Part shown: piece by piece, positions 5,380 to 11,547 of the stretch | Position numbering within the stretch: position 1 is the stretch's first letter | Layout of the letters: each line of letters opens with the position of its first letter | Assembly (NCBI GenBank): GCA_025350985.1 | Contig: JANXWU010000242.1 | Location: forward strand, 1-11,547 | Origin: Spartobacteria bacterium | GTDB lineage: Bacteria > Verrucomicrobiota > Verrucomicrobiia > Chthoniobacterales > Chthoniobacteraceae | Length of the DNA: 11,547 nucleotides | Direction: 5' to 3' | Notes under the pieces: generated by a model | Seen by the model: only the letters and a program-made list of their open reading frames with translations | Database searches by the model: none | Told to the model about the DNA's origin: nothing | Made by a program: the position numbers and the translations under genes

Positions 5380-6429
5380 TCAACCGCGCAGCCACTCGTC
5401 GCGATGAGCGCGCACGAAATCGTCGTCGGCCAAATGCGGATAGGCGCGGGACACGCGATCAATTTCCTCGGCCTGGCCGGGGCTGAGTGTTTCCTCAGGG
5501 TCGAGACACCAAACGCCTTCGAATAACCCCTGCCGCCGCAGTACTTCATGCAGTCCCGCGACGCAGCCGCGAAACCCGTTCGCGGCGTCGAAGAACGCCC
5601 CGTTGGCATCGGTGATTTGCGCGGCGCGCTGTAAAAGTTCGGGCGGGATGCCGCCGGTCCAGACGGCGCGCTGGCATTCCTCGAAAAGCTCGACCGCGCG
5701 CCGAGTCCACACCGCCCAGTGGCCGAGCAGTCCGCCGACGATGCGACGCTCGACCATTTTTCCGCCAGTCTCAAAACGAAACGACGTGAGCAAATCGACG
5801 ACGATGTTGTCATCATTGCCGGTGTAAAGGGCGATGTCTTCGCGGCCCGACTCGACCACGGCGCGCACGACCTCGAGAGTCTGATACCTGTTGAAGGGCG
5901 CGATTTTGATGGCGACGACATTTTCGATCTCGCAGAACTTTTTCCAGAACGAATACGGCAGCGCGCGACCCCCGGCTGCGGGCTGCGAATAGAACCCGAT
6001 GATGGGAATGACGCGAGACACTTCCCGGCCATGCGCGATCAGCTCGTCTTCGCTCGCGGACGGGAGGGCGGCGAGACTCAACAAAGCCGCGTGATAGCCG
6101 AGCGCGCGGATTGTTTCCGCCTCGCGCCGCGCCTGCGCCGCCGCGCCGCAAACGCCCGCCACCCGAAACAATTTTTCGCCACGGGCTCCCTGGGCGCGGG
6201 TCATCTCGTCCGCGGCCATTTGCAACACCGGCTCGAACAAACCCGCTTCGCGAAGCGCAAACTGCGTGGTGTGGACGCCGATGGCGATGCCGCCGACGCC
6301 GGCGGCGAGGTAATAGCGAACCAACGCGCGCTGGCGGCGCTCGTCGAGTCTGCGCTCAGCGTCGAGCGCGAGTGGACAGGCGGGAATCGCGAGGCCGCGG
6401 CGGAGGGAGTTGTAGGGTGAGTCAGGCAT
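5380..6429 (-). CDS. Dihydrodipicolinate synthase / N-acetylneuraminate lyase family aldolase
   Basis: This 349-residue TIM-barrel class I aldolase forms a Schiff base between a lysine and a 2-keto acid or related carbonyl compound. Visible landmarks are the N-terminal strand RGLAIPACPLALD (11-23), YYLAAGVGGIAIGVHTTQF (39-57, where true DapA has its GTTGE-like loop), IPIIGFYSQPA with the catalytic-type Tyr147, and VVAIKIAPFNRYQT with the Schiff-base Lys175. The 28-residue Tyr-Lys spacing equals that of DapA. The GTTGE motif is replaced by GVHTTQ, and the protein is about 50 residues longer than DapA, so it is probably not lysine biosynthesis but a sugar-acid or related aldolase/dehydratase. 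Start ATG 6429 fits the fold; no Shine-Dalgarno site is seen. It is third in the isomerase-SDR-aldolase group, 98 bp after the SDR. Exact reaction unknown. Confidence 0.86.
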   Translation of the reverse strand: MPDSPYNSLRRGLAIPACPLALDAERRLDERRQRALVRYYLAAGVGGIAIGVHTTQFALREAGLFEPVLQMAADEMTRAQGARGEKLFRVAGVCGAAAQARREAETIRALGYHAALLSLAALPSASEDELIAHGREVSRVIPIIGFYSQPAAGGRALPYSFWKKFCEIENVVAIKIAPFNRYQTLEVVRAVVESGREDIALYTGNDDNIVVDLLTSFRFETGGKMVERRIVGGLLGHWAVWTRRAVELFEECQRAVWTGGIPPELLQRAAQITDANGAFFDAANGFRGCVAGLHEVLRRQGLFEGVWCLDPEETLSPGQAEEIDRVSRAYPHLADDDFVRAHRDEWLRG

Positions 6430-6457
6430 GGGAGTGAGTGACGGATCGACAAAATAA

Positions 6458-6484
6458 AACGCAGAAATGCGGAGGCGGAAAAAG
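6458..6484. repeat. Solo half-copy of the AACGCAGAGACGC repeat
   Basis: AACGCAGAAATGCGGAGG, followed by CGGAAAAA, closely matches the arms of the element at 3202-3303 (AACGCAGAGACGCGGAGG) with two substitutions. No facing arm is found nearby. It sits in the 98-bp gap between the SDR and aldolase genes and would be transcribed with them. Confidence 0.6.
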
Positions 6485-6527
6485 AGGAAACTTGCGAGAT
6501 CTTTTCGCCGCCAGTTTCGGTGGCGCT

Positions 6528-7586
6528 TTAAAATTTCCCCTCGCGATTTTCAAAATGCGTCGGCTTGCCCAGCGTCTCGCCGCCGCCCGAAAACCAGTTC
6601 GCGATCCAATCGATCATCTGCCCGGTCGTGACGCGCGGGGCACCGAACAAATCGACGCTGCGGCTGGCGTTGCTCAGCAGCGCGCTCGAGGACTCACTGG
6701 AAGCGAAGGCCACGGGTTTGTTCATCTTTTTCCCAAACGCCTCCGCCACTTCCCGGACGTGAAGCGGTTGGACTCCTGCCACATTGATGACAAACGGCGG
6801 CGAGGAGGCGTGCTCCAAAGTGAGCAGAGCGCAGGCGTTCGCGTCGGCCTGCCAGATGGCGTTGAAGTGGCCCATGGTGAGGTTGACAGGTTCGCCGCGC
6901 CAGACTTGTCCGGCGATGTCCACCAGCACGCCGTACCGCAGTTCACAGGCGTAGTTTAGACGGAAGATGGAAACAGCGAGGCCGTGCGCGCGGCTGAAAT
7001 GCTCGAAAATCCGCTCGCGTCCGAGGCAGCTCATCGCGTATTCGCCGACAGGCTTGGGTGGGTCGGTCTCGCGCGAGCCACCGCCGGCGAGTGGGGTGAG
7101 GCCGTACACATTTCCCGTGGAAAACGCCGCCATGCGCGAGCGCGGAAACTTTTTGCAAACAATCGCCGGGAGCCAGGTGTTCATCGCCCACGTCAGCGAT
7201 TCGTGGCCCGTCGCGCCAAATTTCATCCCGGCCATGAACACGACGTGGGCCGCCTCCGGCAACTTCGCGACCGCGGCTTCGTCCAGCAGGTCGCACCGGA
7301 TGGTTTCGATGCCGTGCGCGCGGAGATTTTCCATTTCGGTCTCGGTGGAAAATCGCGAGACGCCGATGATGCGCCGGCGCGTGCCCGCCGCGTCGTCCGC
7401 CCGCTTCGCCATCCGCGCCAGGGTCGGTCCCATTTTTCCCGCGACGCCGAGAAAAATAATGTCGCCCGCGAGCCGGCGCATCATTTCGATCACCGCCTCC
7501 GTCGGCTCGCTCAAAAGAGTTTCCAACTCGGCGGTGGTTTGGAGGCGGGGCGATTTCACCGTTCCAATGCAGGTTTCAATTTTCAA
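6528..7586 (-). CDS. Extended-SDR NAD(P)-dependent epimerase/dehydrogenase, atypical active site
   Basis: The protein has 352 residues. A Rossmann nucleotide-binding motif GVAGKMG (GxxGxxG) stands at 47-53 after about 40 extra N-terminal residues, followed by IRCDLLDE (96-103), VVFMAGMKFG (115-124), MAAFSTGNVYG (152-162) and EYAMSCLGRERIFEHF (182-197). This is the layout of GalE/RmlB-like enzymes that oxidise or epimerise nucleotide sugars or free sugars. The catalytic YxxxK reads Tyr183-AMS-Cys187: the lysine is missing. Ser156 and Thr157 sit where the family has its Ser/Thr. The start is TTG 7586, supported by GGAG 8 nt upstream and by the 4-base overlap TTGA with the isomerase stop, so the two are translationally coupled. 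Likely a sugar oxidoreductase or epimerase with changed chemistry; substrate unknown. Confidence 0.83.
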   Translation of the reverse strand: MKIETCIGTVKSPRLQTTAELETLLSEPTEAVIEMMRRLAGDIIFLGVAGKMGPTLARMAKRADDAAGTRRRIIGVSRFSTETEMENLRAHGIETIRCDLLDEAAVAKLPEAAHVVFMAGMKFGATGHESLTWAMNTWLPAIVCKKFPRSRMAAFSTGNVYGLTPLAGGGSRETDPPKPVGEYAMSCLGRERIFEHFSRAHGLAVSIFRLNYACELRYGVLVDIAGQVWRGEPVNLTMGHFNAIWQADANACALLTLEHASSPPFVINVAGVQPLHVREVAEAFGKKMNKPVAFASSESSSALLSNASRSVDLFGAPRVTTGQMIDWIANWFSGGGETLGKPTHFENREGKF

Positions 7587-8434
7587 CCCAAAGGCTCCGT
7601 TCCGTTCGCGCGTTCGGGCGAGGGCGCGAACACCTTTTGCAAATACTCGATGCTCTTGGTCGCGATGACTTCCGGGCCTTCTTCAAACTTGAAAACCTCC
7701 ACCGAAACCATGCCGTCGTAGCCCGTCTCGTAAAGCGCCGCCGCGATCGGTACGAAGTCCACGTCGCCGAAACCCGGTCCTTTCAGGTTGGCGTCGTTCG
7801 CATGAAAATAGGCAAATCTTCCCGCGCTTTCGCGAATGATTTGCGGGATCGGTTTGGGCTCCGTGCTCATCGCCTTCACGTCGAGGATCACGCTCATCGC
7901 CGGGCTGCCGAACTGGCTCGCGAACAAAATCCCCTCCTCCGCCGTGTTCACAAAATTCGTTTCGTTCGGTCCGAGCGGCTCGAAGCAAATCACCACCCCG
8001 CGCTCCTCCGCCCGCGCCACCGAATCGCGAAAAGTTTCCGTCGCCAAATCCCAAGCCTGCTCGTAGCTCATCCCCTCCAGGACGTTCCGCTGTTTCGGCG
8101 AGCCGACAATGATCCGCGTGCCGCCGAGGTCAGCGCAGCAATCGACGAGCTCGACAAAATAACGCGCGGTGCGCTGCTGCGTCTGCCGGTCCGGCGAGTT
8201 GAGATACATCCCCTCAGCCTGCACGAGCACCCAGTGCAGACCGGAGATGCCGATGCCCGTGCGCGCCGCCGCTTCGCGAAGGCGGACCCGCTCGGCAGAC
8301 GGGATTTCGGTCACCGATTTCGCGAGGGTAAATGGCGCGATCTCGACCGCGTCGTAGCCGGTTTTTTTCGCGAACGCGAAGGTGTCATCGAGGGTCCAGC
8401 CTTGGAAAATCTCGTTGCAGATGCCGAATTTCAT
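7583..8434 (-). CDS. TIM-barrel sugar phosphate isomerase/epimerase family protein (AP-endonuclease-2 fold, hydroxypyruvate isomerase-like)
   Basis: The 283-residue protein from ATG 8434 begins MKFGICNEIFQGW, typical for this fold. Metal and active-site positions of the xylose-isomerase-like barrel are present: Glu152 in CFEPLG, Asp185 in VILDVKAM, His211 in YFHANDAN and Glu246 in VSVEVF. Supporting blocks are ISGLHWVLV (63-71), RIIVGSP (107-113) and GFGDVDFVPI (221-230). Such enzymes interconvert keto- and aldo-sugars or epimerise keto-sugars with a divalent metal in the cytoplasm. The frame stays open 143 codons farther upstream, but that part runs antisense through the divergent kinase-like gene and has no barrel features. 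It is first in the isomerase-SDR-aldolase group and overlaps the SDR start by four bases. Its 72-bp divergent spacer with the kinase-like gene must hold the promoters of both. Exact substrate unknown. Confidence 0.88.
   Translation of the reverse strand: MKFGICNEIFQGWTLDDTFAFAKKTGYDAVEIAPFTLAKSVTEIPSAERVRLREAAARTGIGISGLHWVLVQAEGMYLNSPDRQTQQRTARYFVELVDCCADLGGTRIIVGSPKQRNVLEGMSYEQAWDLATETFRDSVARAEERGVVICFEPLGPNETNFVNTAEEGILFASQFGSPAMSVILDVKAMSTEPKPIPQIIRESAGRFAYFHANDANLKGPGFGDVDFVPIAAALYETGYDGMVSVEVFKFEEGPEVIATKSIEYLQKVFAPSPERANGTEPLG
7595..7598 (-). promoter_or_regulatory. Shine-Dalgarno GGAG that decides the TTG start of the SDR gene
   Basis: GGAG on the minus strand lies 8 bases before TTG 7586-7584, within the last codons of the isomerase gene. 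The next in-frame ATG would be codon 35, close to the Rossmann motif, so the TTG start is preferred. Confidence 0.55.
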
Positions 8435-8506
8435 TCCCGGAAAAATGCCGTCAAACGCTGGCGTGAGGAAAGCTAAAAGCCGCGCGCTGGGCGTGGTTTT
8501 TTCGGA

Positions 8507-10780
8507 ATGGCCACGGATTCCGATGGAGATTTTCGTGCGACCGTCCATCATCCGTCCGTGGAATCGCAGCAGAAAAAAATCGCCGAGCGGCCCGGCCCCA
8601 ACAGCAAGTCCGCACCGACTCCCGAGAAAGAACGGCCGGCTCCGGACGCGGAGGCGGCGCGGGGAGAGCAATTGAAAAAAAGCGCCACGCTCCAAGCTGA
8701 ACGCGACGCGCTGGCGGGCGAGCGCGAGCATCTGGCGGCGCAACTGGCGCAGGCGCGCGAGACGCATCGCAAAAGCGTGGAGTCTCTGACGCGCGAGCGC
8801 GACGAGATCGCGCGCGAACTGGACGATTTGTCGGGTCAAATTTCCAAATCCCGCGAGGAGCACCGCAAGGAAATGCGCGCGCTGGAGGCGAAACTACAGG
8901 ACGCCGCGGCGGTGGGCGAAGAGAGCGAAACCGCTTCGCTGCGAGCGCGCGAACAGGCGGCACGGGCCACGGAAGTGCTCACGCGCGAGCGCGACGAGGC
9001 GCAAGTCGAGCGCGACCAAATCAAGGCGGAATTTGCCAAAACGCGCGCGGAATTTCAGCAGCAAGTCGATGCGCTCAGCGTCAGCAGCGAAAGCGCGAAC
9101 CGGACCCACGCGCAGTTGCTCGCGGAGTTTTCCTCGTTTCGCGAAACCAACGCCGCCGTGCTGCTGGCGGTGACGAAGGAACGCGACAACTTGATGGCCG
9201 CGCGCGACGAAGTGCGGCAGCAGCTCGACACGCTGCGCAATTCGCAGCGGCAGGAACTGGAGATCGTGCGCCGTGAATGCACCGCCGTGAGCGAGCAGCG
9301 GCAGGAGGTGATGACGCTGCTGGAACGGGACCGCGACGCGTGGCGGCGGCAGATTGAATTGTTCACGGAGGAACGCGACACCCTGGCGCGCGAACGGGAC
9401 GAAGCACTGGTCGAGCTGACGCGGGAGCGGCAGACCGAAAGCACGCAAATCGAGTTGCGGACGCGCGAATGCGAGAACTTGGTGAAGCAGCGCGCGGAGG
9501 CATTCGCGCAGGTGAATGCGATGCGCGCCGCGCAAAAACGGCAGGGCGAATTGTTCGCGACGGAGCGGCAGGTTTTAATCCACGAACGCGACGCGACGGC
9601 GGCGAAACTGGAGCGATCACTCAAGTCGCTGGGGGAGGACCGCGCGTCGCTTTTGCAACGAACGACCGACACGGAGGCCCGCCTCGAGGAGGCGCAACGC
9701 GAGCGGGAAGAAGCCCTCGCCGCGCTGGCTCAGGAACGCGACGCGGTGATCGCGGAGAATGAAACTTTGTTGAATGAACTCGTGCCACTCCGAGACAACG
9801 CCGCGCGTGAGAGCGAGGTCATGGGCACGGCGTCGCAGCGCAAATACGTCGTCGGCGATACGGTCGCGAACGACGAATGGAGCAGCCTCGTCAGCGCGAA
9901 GGATGTGGTGCTGGAGCGCGAGGTGGAGATGAAAATCATCTGCGACGACGGCGCGTCGAACACGCAGAGCGTCGCGCTTTTTCTGGAGGAAGCGCGGCGG
10001 TTGGCGCGGTTACAGCACCCGAACATTCCGCCGATTTACGACGTGGGACTGAACCGCGACGGGCGGGTTTTTTATACGACAAAAAGAGTCGAGGGCATGA
10101 CGCTGCGCTTCGTGCTCGACCGGATCGAATCCGGGAAGGCCGGCACACTCCTGCACTTCACGCTCAAGCGACTCCTGAACGTTTTCCACCGCGTTTGCGA
10201 TGCGCTGGCTTTCGCGCACGCGAACGGCGTCACGCATGGCGGCGTAAAAGCCGAGGACGTGATTCTGGGCGACTTCGGCGAGGTGCTGGTGACGAACTGG
10301 CGGCTGCCCCGCTCGGCTTCCTCCATCTCGCACCATGATCCGCAGGAAGACATCGCCGCACTCGGACGGCTCCTGTTTGAAATCGCCACGCTCGAACCGC
10401 CGCGCGACACCGGCAAGGACGGCCGGAAATCCGCGCGCACGGGCGAGGGTCCTTATCGCGGCGGAGGCAAGGTCATTCAGTCGCTGCTGGTCATCGCCAA
10501 AAGGGCTTTCGACAAAAAAGCCGGAGACCGTTTCCACTCGGTGCGGGAATTTCAGACGCGAGCCGATGCCTTCAAAGACAGCTTCGAGGATCCCTCGCAC
10601 ATCACGCTGCGGCGCGTGCTGGCGCAGTGGTTGAAACGGCGTGCAGTGTTGGTGCTGGTTCTACTCGCCATCGTGCTGGCGCTGATCTTTGCCCTGCCCG
10701 CGTGGCGGCACGCCGCCGCGCGCCGTGGCATCGACCCGGCCAATCCCGCCGACGCAGAAACCCTGTCCGGTCAAAGATAA
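8507..10780 (+). CDS. Coiled-coil repeat / Ser-Thr pseudokinase / C-terminal transmembrane protein
   Basis: This 757-residue protein has four parts. Residues 1-61 are polar and Pro-rich. Residues 62-438 are twelve 32-residue coiled-coil repeats rich in ERD motifs. Residues 446 to about 690 are a Hanks-type kinase fold, and 713-733 one membrane helix (AVLVLVLLAIVLALIFALPAW) before a 24-residue tail. The fold is recognisable from KYVVGDTV, EVEMKII (Lys476, the VAIK lysine), FLEEARRLARLQHPNIPPIYDVG (Glu495), DALAFAHANGVTHGG and GDFGEVLVTNW. Catalytic residues are lost: the Gly-rich loop is VANDEWSS, HRDLKPEN reads HGGVKAED (the catalytic Asp is Gly579) and DWG reads NWR (597-599). It is therefore almost certainly inactive and probably a membrane-tethered scaffold or phosphosignal adaptor. 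ATG 8507 is the only reasonable start; no Shine-Dalgarno site is seen. Target unknown. Confidence 0.87.
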   Translation: MATDSDGDFRATVHHPSVESQQKKIAERPGPNSKSAPTPEKERPAPDAEAARGEQLKKSATLQAERDALAGEREHLAAQLAQARETHRKSVESLTRERDEIARELDDLSGQISKSREEHRKEMRALEAKLQDAAAVGEESETASLRAREQAARATEVLTRERDEAQVERDQIKAEFAKTRAEFQQQVDALSVSSESANRTHAQLLAEFSSFRETNAAVLLAVTKERDNLMAARDEVRQQLDTLRNSQRQELEIVRRECTAVSEQRQEVMTLLERDRDAWRRQIELFTEERDTLARERDEALVELTRERQTESTQIELRTRECENLVKQRAEAFAQVNAMRAAQKRQGELFATERQVLIHERDATAAKLERSLKSLGEDRASLLQRTTDTEARLEEAQREREEALAALAQERDAVIAENETLLNELVPLRDNAARESEVMGTASQRKYVVGDTVANDEWSSLVSAKDVVLEREVEMKIICDDGASNTQSVALFLEEARRLARLQHPNIPPIYDVGLNRDGRVFYTTKRVEGMTLRFVLDRIESGKAGTLLHFTLKRLLNVFHRVCDALAFAHANGVTHGGVKAEDVILGDFGEVLVTNWRLPRSASSISHHDPQEDIAALGRLLFEIATLEPPRDTGKDGRKSARTGEGPYRGGGKVIQSLLVIAKRAFDKKAGDRFHSVREFQTRADAFKDSFEDPSHITLRRVLAQWLKRRAVLVLVLLAIVLALIFALPAWRHAAARRGIDPANPADAETLSGQR
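8690..9820 (+). repeat. Twelve 32-residue (96-bp) coding repeats in the coiled coil of the pseudokinase
   Basis: Units begin at residues 62, 94, 126, 158, 190, 222, 254, 286, 318, 350, 382 and 407. All are 32 residues long except the eleventh (25, exactly one heptad shorter). The consensus start is LTRERDEL with ER(D/E) again at 11-13, hydrophobic residues at 1, 8, 15, 19 and 30, and often Arg at 23. Alternate units (94, 158, 222, 286, 350) keep the ERD motif strictly (ERQ in the last), while the intervening ones are divergent, giving a 64-residue super-repeat. 32 equals three heptads plus one hendecad. Confidence 0.85.
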
Positions 10781-10895
10781 TGGCGTCGTCGCGGACTTGC
10801 ATCCTAGTTTGAACGATGAAAGCCTCTGCGACCCGGCACGGGTCCATCTGCCCGGCTAACTGCCTTAAACGATAACTTCGCAACTAACTATCATC

Positions 10896-11547
10896 ATGAG
10901 CACGTCCAAAGTAACCGACCTTAGACTAAACAAGAAGAACCTGCGGAGCCGCATCGAAGGTGAACTCGACAGGACCGGCGGATTGCTGCGGCTCGCGCCC
11001 TGCTGGGTGCCCCGCTCGTTTTTGCAACCGGGCAAGCGGCTGAAACTGCATCCGGATGACTTATACGCCTTTGGCCTAAACCGCTGTGGGATTGACGAGC
11101 GCTGGTTTGCCTCGACTACTCCGGCGGCGAATGAAAATCGCACGCCCGATGAAGGTTTGAGTTATGTCGTAGCGGGGAAGGAAAAGTTCACCCTTCAAGA
11201 CGCGGTCAATGAAGCCGGCGCTGAACTGATTGGGGAAAAGATTTGGAAGAAGTATAAGAAGTGGCCGGTCTATTCCAAGTTCTTTGACAACATGGGACCG
11301 ATTCCGCATCACATGCACCAGAACGCGAAACAGGCGGCGCTGGTGAAGCAGGAGGGAAAGCCGGAGAGCTATTACTTTCCCCCGCAACATAACAACGTCG
11401 GCAATAACTTTCCTTATACCTTCATGGGACTCGAACCCGGCACGACTAAGGAACAAGTGCGGCGGACTTTGGAAAACTGGAACAAAGGAGACAACGGCAT
11501 TCTGGACTTATCGCGCGCGTATCGCTTGAAGCCGGGCACGGGCTGGC
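10896..11547 (+). CDS. Cupin / class I mannose-6-phosphate isomerase-like protein, N-terminal part (3' end outside window)
   Basis: ATG 10896 opens a frame that runs off the window end, giving 217 residues without a stop. No Shine-Dalgarno site precedes it. Residues 30-60 (LLRLAPCWVPRSF, GKRLKLHPDDLY) are followed by IPHHMHQ (136-142), KPESYYFPPQH (155-165) and PYTFMGLEPGTTKEQV. His139, His141, Glu157 and His165 are plausible metal ligands of a cupin barrel arranged as in class I phosphomannose isomerase, whose members interconvert fructose-6-phosphate and mannose-6-phosphate. The length of the region before the histidines and the missing C-terminal half keep the assignment at family level; a sugar isomerase or other metal-dependent cupin is possible. 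GC is visibly lower than in the preceding gene, with TTA, CTA and AGA codons. The 115 bp before it hold no gene I can support. Confidence 0.62.
   Translation, partial: MSTSKVTDLRLNKKNLRSRIEGELDRTGGLLRLAPCWVPRSFLQPGKRLKLHPDDLYAFGLNRCGIDERWFASTTPAANENRTPDEGLSYVVAGKEKFTLQDAVNEAGAELIGEKIWKKYKKWPVYSKFFDNMGPIPHHMHQNAKQAALVKQEGKPESYYFPPQHNNVGNNFPYTFMGLEPGTTKEQVRRTLENWNKGDNGILDLSRAYRLKPGTGW

Noticed and set aside
4999..5526. Open frames on both strands through the 21-bp array (for example 4999-5526 + and 5029-5373 -)
   Set aside because: The heptapeptide-like repeats are a trivial result of a 21-bp tandem repeat. The frames run into unrelated sequence and one 20-bp step breaks the unit phase.
5719..7721. 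Plus-strand frames at 5719-6420, 6967-7668 and 6984-7721
   Set aside because: They are antisense to the aldolase and SDR genes, which have clear catalytic motifs; the plus-strand products show none.
8435..8863. N-terminal extension of the isomerase frame (143 codons)
   Set aside because: It runs antisense through the start of the pseudokinase gene and has low-complexity Arg/Leu-rich sequence. The barrel begins naturally at MKFGICNE (8434).
8894..9672. Long minus-strand open frames opposite the coiled coil
   Set aside because: They are reverse-complement shadows of ERD-rich repeats with Arg/Ser/Phe-rich products and no start signals.
10816..10875. 19-codon frame (MKASATRHGSICPANCLKR) before the cupin-like gene as a leader peptide
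   Set aside because: No ribosome-binding site, no codon run or attenuator structure; not distinguishable from chance.

Overview
The window looks like chromosomal DNA of a GC-rich Gram-negative bacterium, most likely a member of the Verrucomicrobiota. That placement is an inference. It rests on a two-domain DUF1080 protein, a planctomycete/verrucomicrobial style of Ser/Thr kinase fold, exported enzymes, few clear Shine-Dalgarno sites, and several families of intergenic inverted repeats of a kind I associate with that phylum. No phage, plasmid or CRISPR genes are seen.

Layout. (1) Positions 1-1098 (+) are the tail of a cytochrome c oxidase (caa3-type) operon: the 3' end of a SCO copper chaperone, a damaged coxB, and intact subunit IV. 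The catalytic subunit gene coxA is absent. The first ~140 codons of coxB are joined in frame to the last ~16 codons of coxC, and coxB also carries a -1 frameshift at a run of seven T. (2) A tRNA-Ala(CGC) lies at 1203-1278. (3) Two minus-strand genes follow: a metallo-beta-lactamase-fold protein lacking the usual metal motif, and a small zinc-ribbon protein. (4) An exported BCP-type peroxiredoxin (+) has a strong terminator. (5) A minus-strand group reads, in transcription order, TIM-barrel sugar isomerase/epimerase (8434-7583), atypical SDR epimerase/dehydrogenase (7586-6528, start overlapping the previous stop), and DapA-family aldolase (6429-5380). After about 690 bp of repeats comes the exported DUF1080 protein (4686-3319). 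Together these suggest uptake and processing of an unusual sugar or keto-sugar, but the substrate cannot be read from sequence. (6) Divergent from the isomerase is a 757-residue protein made of twelve 32-residue coiled-coil repeats, a catalytically dead Ser/Thr kinase fold and a C-terminal membrane segment. (7) The window ends inside a cupin / phosphomannose-isomerase-like gene with visibly lower GC.

Intergenic DNA is unusually structured. There are three different long inverted-repeat elements (2337-2508, 3202-3303 with a solo half copy at 6458-6484, and 4794-5018) and a 21-bp tandem array of about 11-12 units (5072-5309). The most interesting points are the pseudokinase with its exact 32-residue (paired 64-residue) periodicity, the coxB/coxC deletion scar, and the 21-bp array.
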